NCBI GenBank assembly: GCA_032622095.1
Contig: CP136063.1
Coordinates: 85,043,980-85,107,979 of the forward strand
Reading direction: 5' to 3'
Length of the DNA stretch: 64,000 bases
Origin: Siphonodentalium dalli
Taxonomy: Eukaryota > Mollusca > Scaphopoda > Gadilida > Siphonodentaliidae
Shown here: positions 21,418 to 31,437 of the stretch, in pieces
How the letters are laid out: every line of letters starts with the position of its first letter
Numbering within the stretch: position 1 is the stretch's first letter
Notes under the pieces: model-generated
The model's database searches: none
What the model was told of the DNA's origin: nothing
The model's input: the letters and a program-made list of their open reading frames with translations, nothing else
Translations under genes and position numbers: made by a program

Positions 21418-22651
21418 TCATTCATCATCTGTATCAACATTATCCTCGTCAGAATCAGGTTCTGGTATGGTATCACGAATGGTGTCTGTAGAGTTTATTT
21501 TCATATAGAAAGGGTGGTACTCTTCTGGGATCACTCCTATTGTGCACAAGTCCATAAGATCTTTCTTTTTGGCATGAGGAATCGCAAGCGGGTTCATGTA
21601 GCACCTAGGTAACTCCAGTAGCGGAGTTTGGCCTCGACGTGGCTTCCCAACACACTTAAGTTGCGTGAAAGACTCGTCTGCAAAATTCTGGTTGATGAAT
21701 ATTGAATCTGGAGATGATCTTCTAAACTGCAGCCATTTCACTTGCATCCAGTTGATCTTTGTTCCATCAACTGCGGATTTTGAATTCCTCTTTAACTGTC
21801 GTGAAATCTTTTTGAAATCTCCATACTTCATATGTATCACTTGGTAAGGGTTCTTTCTTCGTACCATTCGCATGATTGTGTCCCATTGGCTAGGTACGAA
21901 AATAGATGTCTTCTTTTTTGCAAATTCGATGGCAGCATGCATAGAATCACACTCCATCTGTGTGTGCCCAGTCTCAATAAATTTGTGGTCTATCGTCTCT
22001 AAGTTTGTGTTATTCCTGACAAACTGGAGAAGAGCTGTTGCAACAAACTTATTACGGTTCTGGCCCGTGCAACTATCAGAATATAGAATGGCGTGCTGCA
22101 CATGTACTGGCATAGATGACAGATAAAGATCTTTGGTTTATGGAAGGAAATATTGAAGTTCTCGTTGAAATATTTCCTGTACACACCTTTCGACACGGGC
22201 GTCAGTTCTTTTGTTTTACAGTCTTCTGTGTATAAGTCGTATAATTTACTTATGTTGAGACATGTGTCAAGGTATTTTCGCTTGGATGATGATCGAGTGT
22301 AGTGGCTATCTACAGCAGGAAATTACTCAATGTGTTTGTGAACGTGATCCAGTTGAGACTGACAGCTTTTGTTTCCAGGTTTGTGTCTCCCTCTCATTTC
22401 CTTTCCAGTGAAAATCCATGAGAATTTCCGGATAGAGCGTGGTCGATGTAAGCTTCCCCTATTGCTAGTGTCCTCATAATATAAGATTTGCAGACAGTCA
22501 GTCTCTTTCCCATGGACACAAGTGCGTATTTCCTGGCAACTTTCCTCTTTTTGGGCACAGGCCTCATACCAGAATCCACATATGTCCGGGTATTCATTTC
22601 TGTGACCGAGGCACAGACAAACGACTTCTGTTTATCATAACTTTCCAGCAT
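21418..22651 (-). pseudogene. Decayed transposase-like gene (RNase H-like, DUF7869-type)
   Basis: Three minus-strand pieces in order. 22651-22394 has a CKSYIMRTLAIGEAYIDHAL segment. About 22385-22130 is a second frame with DHVHKHIE, a stop, then FPAVDSHYTRSSSKRKYL, KGVYRKYFNENFNISF and a C-x2-C remnant. 22113-21418 is an open frame of 231 codons with ILYSDSCTGQNRNKF and ETGHTQMECDSMHAAI. The blocks match a widespread invertebrate family of transposase-like proteins that I associate with DUF7869; the name is from memory and should be checked. At least one stop codon and one deletion with frame change separate the pieces, so it is a relic. A nearby THAP exon may be unrelated. Confidence 0.6.
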
Positions 22652-23406
22652 GTAGAATTCATTGAATATTTGCTCTCTTTCCTCATTTTTTTATTTATCC
22701 GTGCACTTGTATTTGCATTTACTACAATCAACATCTTTCATTGATTTTCCTGGCACGATTTTCCCTGTAATATGGCATATATTTTAAATAAAATTATCTG
22801 GGGGTTCGAAAATTAGGTGGGCCTTTAAGAGATAATATGGTCATGATGGGATATGACTATAGTCATTAATTATGTATAAACCCATGACCTAGAACTTATC
22901 TCAGCCCAATTTTTAATTGACTATTATCCCAATAATCAGTTTATTTCACTGAAGATATAATCATTTTTCAGCTGATTTCAATGTTTCACACATAATTGAA
23001 ACAAATGCTCTTTATTTCTATCATGATATCAGGAATAGACTAACATGGAACGCTCTTTTCTGTTCCATGCCGTGCACAATCATGGCTCCCTTTTTTTTTG
23101 TTTCTCACCCCCCCCCCCCTGGTTCAAAGGCATTTTTTTATGACTTCAATGCGTCTTTCTGGGACATATAATTCCCGTAGAAAGGTAGTTCAAGTATTTA
23201 TCGACCTATTTCGATACCGGAAAAAAATCAGAAGCTAATATATTATTAGGTATAATTTGGAGCGCAAACCGCCATGTGGCTTTAATTCGGAAGAACGTTA
23301 ACAAACATGATTACTTCTAGTTTCACATCATAAAATCTTTTGACGGTATAACATAAAATCTAGATTATAGTACATCACTGTGACCGTAAGATAACACTCT
23401 TACTAA
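22652..23406. other. No gene; element termini
   Basis: A terminus of the GCCCACTTAATTT family is visible near 22805-22830 (TTCGAAAATTAGGTGGGCCTT). A T run and a C run lie at about 23092 and 23108. No gene was found. Confidence 0.4.
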
Positions 23407-24173
23407 TTAAAGGTACTCAATCCAATTCGATGATCCCCATACCATCAGATTCCAACAACAACATTTTTTTAAATGCCGCTTCAGTTATCAGAATCGATTA
23501 ATTGTCAAAAATAATCCTAACCACAGCCAACTATAGTAAAAAATTGCCCAAAACCTGTTATGTATCAACATTTTGATCAACGAAATTTTGCCGGTTTGTC
23601 AAATATGTGACACAAAAAAGCCACTTGATGTTAGAGTTATCCATCCAAACTCGCTCCGCTGAGATACCACTGCCATAATGACATTAATTGGTAAGGAATT
23701 CTTACGTGTTTCTAGTTCTTATGTTTTAGGATTAAAATTGTCTATGTCTGGCTCAGTTCATATTGTTCTTATCAATACCGAAAGAATTACCATTATTGCA
23801 AACTTTAAAAAAAAATTGGTGGTCAGAACAAGATAATAGGTGACTAAATAGTAGTAAATACAGTTCCGCGACGATATGTAAAAATAGATTTATCGTCTGC
23901 AAAGTACACTCATTGTGGCAGTGATATATCGCAGCGATAGCGTAGAGGGCGCTGTATGGAGTTTGTTATCCATCTTCATCCGTAATTTGGTCAGAGAAAT
24001 TCCTCTCGTCGACTGTTTACTGGGCCACCTAAAATTAAAATAATAGATTCCAAATATCGATATCTGATCACTCTGCGCTTTGATGGGTGGGTTCCTCGAC
24101 TCGAAATATTTTTTAACCTCGAAACCAAGGAAATACTAATTTGCGAGCGTTAATTCGGATTGAGTACCTTTAA
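23407..24173. mobile_element. TTAA MITE (AGGTACTC family) carrying a nested insertion
   Basis: Element 23411-24169, termini AGGTACTCAATCCAATTCG and CGGATTGAGTACCT, flanked by TTAA (23407-23410, 24170-24173). Its excess length over other family members is explained by a separate 320-bp element inserted at 23646-23965. Confidence 0.85.
23637..23974. mobile_element. MITE with 9-bp duplication inside the TTAA MITE
   Basis: Element 23646-23965 has ends CAAACTC and GAGTTTG and an inner inverted block CACTGCCATAATGA / TCATTGTGGCAGTG. It is flanked by TTATCCATC at 23637-23645 and 23966-23974. A 9-bp duplication is typical of Mutator-like elements, which is the likely but unproven origin. Confidence 0.7.
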
Positions 24174-24259
24174 TATATCCTTGAGTTGATATGTAGGATA
24201 AACCGACTACAATTGACAGTAAATCCCGTCCAATGGCTTGGGCGTAAGCTCTGCTATAG

Positions 24260-24370
24260 GTGAGTACAAGAAAACCATAATCAGAAATGGTAACGCCCTC
24301 AAGATCATATTATTAGCCATAAATATAAATTATAATATAAAATATATTGGTTACATGAATGCACCGCCTC
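24260..24370. repeat. Dispersed AT-rich repeat, second copy
   Basis: Near-identical to 5830-5920 (CAGAAATGGTAACGC, AAGATCATATTATTAGCC, AAAATATATTGGTTACAT). Confidence 0.75.
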
Positions 24371-24694
24371 ATAATGCCGTTAAAACAACTAATCCTTCAA
24401 ATTATTACAAAAAACTACGGCTTATTACTGCAGGTTTCACATGCAGCAGAAAGCTTCTAAATGCGGATAAAAAATCGGAGGTATTGTGTTCCCGCCAAGA
24501 GTGCATGGCCCAGCCATTGTTCATACCTAGACATCGAAAGCAATTAACGCGGTCATAATGGTTACGTACTGCAACTATAAGACATCCAGCGAATACACAC
24601 CCCACGAAAACCCGAAATGTGATGTACTGCGAGAAATCACATCGCTATAGCTCAATTTGACACGGCCATATTAGCCTTCCTATAATATCCATAA

Positions 24695-26317
24695 ACAAGA
24701 TCATATATTATATACCCATGATTTTAATTATAGAATATAAAATATATTGGTTTCGCGAATGACCAACTCAGAATTCCGTTAAACTAACAATAACAACCAG
24801 CACCTAATTAACGAACCGGCGGCCGACTCGACCGTCTCCGACCACAACCATCAGTGGGCTGCAGAACGAAAATATCTATAAAAGTTGAAATATAAGACTT
24901 ACAAATTATCTTTTAAATTTCTTTTATTGGTAATTGACATAGAAATTCCCAACTACACCTTTTACCGGACTCGGCCTCCTGGTCGCGCAGTTCGACTTTT
25001 AAATAAACCGGAAAAAAAACTATTTTCTATTTATAAAACCCCCATCGGACCACATCTTTCTAATATTTGCCGAACAGTATACACGCGGGCGTGCTAATAA
25101 GATTATAGAGTAATCACCCCTGGTTATGTGGTCCTGCTAATGTGATGATGCGGTTGGGTCCTGCCATCATCCTGCTGAATTGCTCTATGATGATGTTAGG
25201 GAAAACTATGCTGTTAACAAAAAGTGAACATCGTTATATATTTTTAATTTGTTTTTTTTTCGCGGTGTTCAGATAATCATTCAAAAACATATTTATTGCG
25301 AAATATGTTTAACATTGGTTGTATTAGTTTTTGAAAATCGATTATAACCAAGATGGTTTATTCACGTCGCTTTACAAACACCAGCGCAGACATTATTATA
25401 GTTTAAAAAAATATATATATGTTCTTGAATGTTTCATGCGCACACTGTTTTTTTTCTCTCAAATCGCTCGCATTAGCCAAACACCAACTTAACGGCGCTT
25501 TCCCGTAACGGCATCAGTTTGCCCTACCCGCATCATAGCAATTCAAAACAGGACCACCAGTATCATAGCATATTAGCAGGACCACTTGACCAGGGGTGGT
25601 AATGGAACGGTATTCGACGAAAACAAGCACCAAGAACAACCAATATCACAAGCTGGTTTCAGTCGAGGGGAACTTGAACTAAATGTCACCAAAAAAATCG
25701 TACATACTGACATGGTATAGTGCGACAGGGGGTTTGTGCCCCCCCCCCCCAAATAAGTTGGAAATTTTAAACAAAATACAGGTTTAAATTGTTCTCATTG
25801 CTTGATTTTCAAACCTGTAATTAGTGGGAAATTTGTCTTACACCAACGTTTTCGTTTGGTCCCATCAAACGAGATAATCGCGATATATTATACCCTCCGC
25901 GAGTATACTAATGTAGAGATTCTTGTTTCGCCTGGGCGCATAGGTACTTTATTTATAGAATGGGAATTTTTGGGAGGTAAAGTCCGGTAAAAGGTGTAGT
26001 TGGGAATTTCAATTTCGTTTATTGTCGTTAACATTATGTCAATAATGTTGATTTTTGGTTTGTGATAAGCTATGCCAATTACAATAAAAGTAATGAAAAA
26101 GATAATTTATAAGTCTTATATTTCAATTTTTATAGACATGTTTCGTTCTGCAGCCCATGCACTTGTGGTCGGAGACGGCCGAGTCGGCCGCCGGTTCGTT
26201 AATTAGGTGCTGGTTGTTATTGTTATTTTAACGGAATTCTGAGTTGGTCATTCGCAAAACCAATATATTTTATATTCTATAATTACAATCATGGGTATAT
26301 AATATAATTATGATCTT
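24695..26317. mobile_element. Element with about 300-bp inverted repeats
   Basis: Arms 24695-24970 and 25981-26317 are inverted copies. Shared blocks include TGACCAACTCAGAATTCCGT, GCACCTAATTAACGAACCGG and CCCAACTACACCTTTTACCGG-type sequence. Substitutions are few, but one arm has a roughly 60-bp insertion. The interior contains the CACCCCTGGT element (25115-25598) and no transposase. A non-autonomous DNA element is the simplest reading. Confidence 0.7.
25110..25603. mobile_element. MITE with CACCCCTGGT termini and 5-bp duplication, second copy
   Basis: Element 25115-25598 (484 bp). Termini CACCCCTGGT and ACCAGGGGTG, with inner GTGGTCCTGCTAAT mirrored near the right end. It is flanked by GTAAT at 25110-25114 and 25599-25603. 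It is related to 9497-9768, and the two have different but equally long duplications. Confidence 0.8.
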
Positions 26318-28192
26318 GAGCGCGTTACCATTTCTGACATCGGTTTTCTTGTAAAAATCTGACGGTGTTTGCCGATTGAATCGCGATAGTGAAAACACCA
26401 AGCTGCAAAATATAGTTTAGTCCCAAACGCAGAACTTATTGCTGCCCGCACCTGCACTTAATGTGAAGAAATGTCGCATTTTTTAATTTTGAGACGTTTG
26501 TATAGGTTACAATTCACTCTGCATTATTCTAAGAAACCGAACTGTCAATTTTCATTTGGAAATTTCTAGATCAAGCCAGAATGAATTGTAACTGACAAAA
26601 CACTTCAATAAAAAAAAATGTTATATTTAATTAAGAAAATACACATGCCGGCAGCGTTCAGACAGCGCGCAGCGAGGGGAATGGACTGTTTTGAAGCTTG
26701 TGAAAACACTTGACATTCCATGCGGAGTAACTCTGTATTATTCCAAAGTTGAATATAGAGTTGCTTCCTTTGATCGATAACGAACAAGTTGTTTCTGCAT
26801 AGTAAGAGTATGTATGTACATATTTGGATCATTGAAAATATATCTACGCTTCGAACTGTAATTTTACTCTTTAAATTTAAGGCCCTCTTAATTTTCGAAT
26901 CCCCAGATCATATTATATACAAACTATTCCATATTACTATGATATTAGTATACATTTGAAACTTGAAAGAGGAAGCTCTGATCCAAAACATTGTTTTATA
27001 AAATTATCCAGTCAAATAAACTGTGAACATGTTGTTTTTGTCAAGGTACCACGCGTGTGTTCTGCTTTATTTCGATCTGGTCTGTACTGCATGACAGTCT
27101 ATTATTATGCTCTATCTCTTAGTTGTGAATTATGATGCATTCTGGGGTAAATAACGGGGGAAGCCTTTGTGTCAATCTGAGAATCTCTATCACTTGGTGG
27201 ACACTCCAAAGCCTCCTTATTCCGAGGGGTCCGGAAAACAGGCGGTCGGTCGAGAATCAAGAGGCCCACACACGAAACGCGTGGCGTACTGGAGGTACGG
27301 AACGATAAAGAGCGTTCTGTGTTTGTCCTTTCTCGATACTAGTATATGGTAAACGGAAAGAGCGTTTACAAGTATCCCATATTTGCGGAAACATCTAATA
27401 AATTTCGATGGCTTTGGTAAATCTTTATAGAATCGACATTTGGTCTAAAACACACAATTACATTGAACATTGCGGAATAATCAAACTATCCGAACAATTG
27501 CAACCAATTTTAGGACTGACATTTCCAGCTGCTGTTGTGTCAAGCGTTTGTGTACATATTTCCACCAATTGCATGGCAAAGATGTTTTATCCCTTCCCTG
27601 AACTGTCTGTATTGATTCAGGCGTATCTCATAACACAATTATATTGAGCCAGAGGGACAAGTCAGCTATGCAGGGGCATGTGTCACCAGGAAATATCGTT
27701 TTCCTATACTTTTTTTTATCACGAACTGGGACAGAAAATGTGGCTATTTTTAGAACACACTCGATTGAAAATATTATTAAAAAAAAATTATCGTATGTTT
27801 ACTACTGTCTTGTAGGTTTTTCAGCAATATTTCAAATCAGCAAACATGTCTTCGAATCAAAAGATATTCATACAAAGGTTTGTTACTGGAAGTGTGAAGT
27901 TGTGATATATAGTGTCATCCCTATCCCCATGAATCCTGTATACCAGTTAACATAGGATGAATACTGCGTACCAGTCAAGAAAATATGGAATATACATTGG
28001 CGTACAATCTTATCATAGTTTTCACACATTTGATGAAGTAGTAATACTATCCATAACTTCAACATAAAAAGAGGTATTATATAGAATGAATTACATCAAA
28101 ATATGTCTTTTGGGCTGGGAAATAATCAAAAACTGTGCTATAATAGATGCATACCAGCCTTTTGTTGGATCATGAATACCGATTAACGATCC
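26318..28192. other. No supported gene
   Basis: About 1.9 kb. Open frames at 27408-27647 and 27644-27955 (plus) have no recognisable domain or splice context that I trust. A terminus of the GCCCACTTAATTT family lies near 26880. Confidence 0.35.
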
Positions 28193-28577
28193 ATAATCCG
28201 ATTAAGCGCCCCTCAATTACTATTTATTCGGATTCGGGGGTAAAAAATATTTGATTTTATTACATATCGATTTTTTAAATCTATTATTTTTAGTGGCCCA
28301 GAAACAATCGACAAGCCGATGGTCTCGGACCGAATTGCGGATGAAGATGGATAACTCTAAAATCAGGAGGCTTTCTGTTAATAATAAGGCCGTATCACCG
28401 AACAACGTGTTGATAAATAACACGTTTCGTCAATTTTATACTATAGTTGACAGTGATTAGAATAATTTTTTGGCAATTAATCGATTCAGATAACTGAAAC
28501 AGCATTTCTAAAAATGTTGTTGTTGTTGTTGGAATCTGATTATATGGGGACCATCGAATCGGATTGAGTACCTTTAA
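28193..28577. mobile_element. TTAA MITE (AGGTACTC family), left end decayed
   Basis: The right end CGGATTGAGTACCT is followed by TTAA (28574-28577), with a GTT microsatellite and the family block AGATGGATAACTCTAAAATC inside. The left terminus is degraded (AATCCGATTAAGCGCCCC). Confidence 0.7.
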
Positions 28578-28578
28578 A

Positions 28579-28816
28579 TAAGCGAGATCACCGAGTCCGT
28601 GCCATATTGGACCCCCACCCAGCCCAGTTCCGCGCATTCAGTGCTAGAGGTCAAAGTTCTGGAGTAGCAATCCATATATGGGGCTTTTGAATATTCATGA
28701 ATATTTAAAACTCCATATATGGAATGCTACTCCAGAACTTTGACCTGTAGCACTTAAGCCGCGGAATGGGGGCTGGATGGATCCAAAATTGTAGCGACTC
28801 GGTGATCTCGCTTATT
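28579..28816. mobile_element. Fold-back element with about 90-bp arms
   Basis: The left arm (AATAAGCGAGATCACCGAGT, then AGGTCAAAGTTCTGGAGTAG) is mirrored by CTACTCCAGAACTTTGACCT and CTCGGTGATCTCGCTTATT. The arm-internal parts have more mismatches than the ends. It lies directly between a TTAA MITE and the oldest U5 remnant. Confidence 0.75.
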
Positions 28817-28922
28817 GCTTATCACCAACAAGATCAACGTCTTAATTCGTTTAATCGTTTTAATAAAATTCAAGACGCACAAATACATTTTATTTTCATA
28901 AATATAATTATATTTTTAATAA

Positions 28923-29007
28923 TTCCCCGGTTGAGCAGGGTTGAGGGGAGAGAAAAAAAATAGCCATAAGGCTCATTGTAGTGTTTCTCCGCACTGAAAT
29001 CTTTATT
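28923..29007 (-). pseudogene. U5 snRNA 3' remnant, cut by LINE copy 1
   Basis: Minus strand. It matches the 3' half of the U5 genes further right (AAAGATTTC, GGAGAAACACTACAATGAG-like sequence, GAGCCTTATGGCTATTTTT, CCGGGG end) with several substitutions. About 90 bp of the usual downstream flank (TTAATAAAACGATTAAACG) is retained. At the point corresponding to loop I the match stops and the A-rich tail of a LINE begins. It is an old, non-functional copy. Confidence 0.8.
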
Positions 29008-30486
29008 CAAAAAAATTAAAAAAAATTCATGTCGTCTCAGTTTCTATGTTCAAAATTTTTCAGAGGATATGTCCGACCAATTTTCACTAGGAAACAAACG
29101 TGTCAGACTCCATAGTTTCATCATCGTCAACATGATCTTTATTAAAAAATACAATACAGGTGAAGACGAAAGACGCGTACAAACATATTACAAACGAAGA
29201 AGAACACGGAACGCGTACAGTATAACTGGACAGCATCACGACATTAACACATTGAAACATCACAACACAGCAATCCAAACACACATTCATGATGCAACCT
29301 GAAATATACTAATATAAAGTATTTAAAAATAAATATTCCAATTTTTCATCGTCAAATTTTTGCAAATAATGACCAGTGATCATGGAACATTTATAAAGGA
29401 AATCTTTCACTGTCTACTAGTATTCTATATTTGATATCGTGCATGAAGAAAAATGCGATGTCTGTTCTAGATATGTTTTTTCGATGGCTGTACACTCTGT
29501 TTCTGCATGACCAGATTACTTGCCTATATGTGGCTAAAATATGTAGATATGTCCCCAGATGTGCAAGCGATAAAGCATTTGTTAGCATAGCTGGACTCAC
29601 CGAGAATAAAATTAATCTGGCTTCTATGCGAAGTGGTCGCCTACTAATCTGACTAATAGTTCATAAAGAGCGTTTCTGATAAAAAAATTTAATTTGCAAT
29701 GTAAAAAGCGGTGATATACTGCTCCGCTTCGTGGCAAAATATACAATTATATGTTCTGGAGATATTTAAAGAGCGTAATAAACTTTGACACAATATGGTG
29801 TTGTGAGAAATGATCCATGATACACGTCTTCCTAAAGGTTCCATAAAACTGTGACCACCAGTTCCCAGACGCGCGCAAAAGGCACGTCTGGAAACTGCAG
29901 TTTCACTTTAGGAACGACTTTATCTTTATTTATGAGTAAATTGTAATAATCGCATGTTTTCATATTAATATGATCAATATATCCTATCCTATCCTATGTA
30001 TGTGGAGCGGAATTCGAAAACAAAATCGGATTATAATGTCTTAGTTGCAGTCCGAGCCAATATCTGGCAAAGTATAACCATTTCTTGTCATCTGCGGAAT
30101 AAATAACTTGTCGGATATGATTCAGATGAAAGGCTTTCATTTTAAGATCAATGTTGACTACGGCTAAGTCGCCGTCAATATAATCTCGAAAGAGAACTTT
30201 GCGTTTGACTAGTTCAATTTTAGAGCCCCAAATAAAACGAAACATTTGTCTTTGAAATAATTATGTCATGATAAAAGCGAGGTAACACTAAATTTGTCCG
30301 ACATACCATAGTTTGCTAAAAGCGAAATCTTTTGATACAGTTGTAATTCCGTGATAGGATAATCGGCGGGAAGTCCATAAATTTTGTATTTTTTCGTACT
30401 TTAGCCAAATTGAGTGCCAAATGTCGTCTGAGATTATGTTCTTTCCGAAATTAATGCCTAGTAAATTTTGGGGACCGTCCGTCAGT
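29008..30486 (-). mobile_element. U5-inserted Tx1-like LINE, copy 1 (old, 5'-truncated)
   Basis: Minus strand. Homologous to the 3' 1.5-1.8 kb of copies 2 and 3: 3' UTR (CATGTCGTCTCAG), then coding fragments such as SPAMLTNALSLAHLGTYL (29600-29391), MFRFIWGSKIELVKRKV (30245-29994) and PQNLLGINFGKNIISDD (near 30470). Frameshifts, stops and an internal deletion near 29985 break the frame. Its 3' tail abuts the U5 remnant at the same U5 position as the other copies. No U5 5' half is found at 30486, so this side is truncated or rearranged. Confidence 0.85.
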
Positions 30487-30760
30487 CCATCTCGCCGGCA
30501 CATTGCGCAGCTTTCTTACGGCCGATTGGGGCTCCACTACCGGTGACAGTATCGTCCCACGAATCTGACGAATCTGATAGCGTTTCCCGTTCATCTTCGT
30601 CCGAATCTATATCCGCTTCTCGGTCATATGCAGTATCGTTGTATCGCCCGAATATATCGTTCATCGTTCTTGACATAACTCCGTGTTTACTATTCTTATG
30701 TCTTTGTAGATTGTAGTTCGTCGATAAGATCTTTCCGCATAAATGCATGCACCGGTACAT
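30482..30760 (-). CDS. Single C2H2 zinc finger protein, possibly partial
   Basis: The 92-codon frame starts MYRCMHLCGKILSTNYNLQR. It holds one C2H2 finger (C-x3-C-x12-H-x4-H at residues 4-26), then an acidic serine-rich stretch (DSDEDERETLSDSSDSWDD). The stop lies right at the LINE copy 1 junction, so the original C terminus may have been replaced by the insertion. It could be an exon or a fragment of a transposon-linked gene; the function is unknown. Confidence 0.4.
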   Translation of the reverse strand: MYRCMHLCGKILSTNYNLQRHKNSKHGVMSRTMNDIFGRYNDTAYDREADIDSDEDERETLSDSSDSWDDTVTGSGAPIGRKKAAQCAGEMD

Positions 30761-30962
30761 TATCTCGAATTACGGTCAGAACTATCGTCCTTGTATGAGC
30801 GAAAAGAAGAGAGGATATGGTGTGGTATTATGAACTCGCCGCGTTCATAGTGTTATTGTTCTTAGGTAAAAAATGGCGTGCGCCGCCCCCTCCCTCCCCC
30901 TTTTTCGGCGGGGGGGGGGGGGTGTAAGGGGAATCGTGCGTCGAAAAAAAACGAAAAAAACG
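30761..30962. other. No gene; G-rich run
   Basis: Contains a G run at about 30909-30922. No gene is seen. Confidence 0.4.
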
Positions 30963-31229
30963 AGTAAAGAGCAAATCAGCGACAGAGAAGAGGAGAAAAA
31001 GAGCAAATGAGCAAGAGGCGAGATAGAAAGAGCAAATGAGCAAAAAGGGGAGAGGGGAAAAGAGCAACTGAAAATGAGGGGGAGGGAAAAAGAGCAACTG
31101 AACAAGAGGGGAGAGGGAAAAGAGTAACCGAGCAAGAGGGAAGACGCAAAAGAGCAACTGAGAATAGGGGCAGGGGGGGAAAGAGCGAATGAGCAATAGA
31201 GAAGAGGAGAAAAGAGCAACTGAGAAACA
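30963..31229. repeat. Purine-rich minisatellite
   Basis: About eight imperfect units of roughly 30-35 bp built on AAAGAGCAAATGAGCAAGAG with GGGGAGAGGG between them. The long open frames on the other strand are produced by the repeat. Confidence 0.85.
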
Positions 31230-31437
31230 ATTTGTACATCATATCTAAATAATTTAAACTGGTGAATGAATGGGGGAATTTGTGTGCGCCGGAAATTTAT
31301 TTAACTAGCTGCTGTAGTTCTGGGTTTTTCCAGATCAAATTTGGCTGTGGGATAGCCCTGTCGTACACTTTGGGGATTTATTTTAAAACGTAAACACATG
31401 ACCTATGATTTTTCTTGCATTTTCGGGATCAACTGGT

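Noticed and set aside
27408-27955. Two adjacent plus-strand frames (79 and 103 codons)
   Set aside because: Adjacent frames without recognisable domain, start context or splice signals.
30828-31242. Overlapping long open frames rich in Leu/Ser/Phe on the minus strand
   Set aside because: Direct product of the purine-rich minisatellite.
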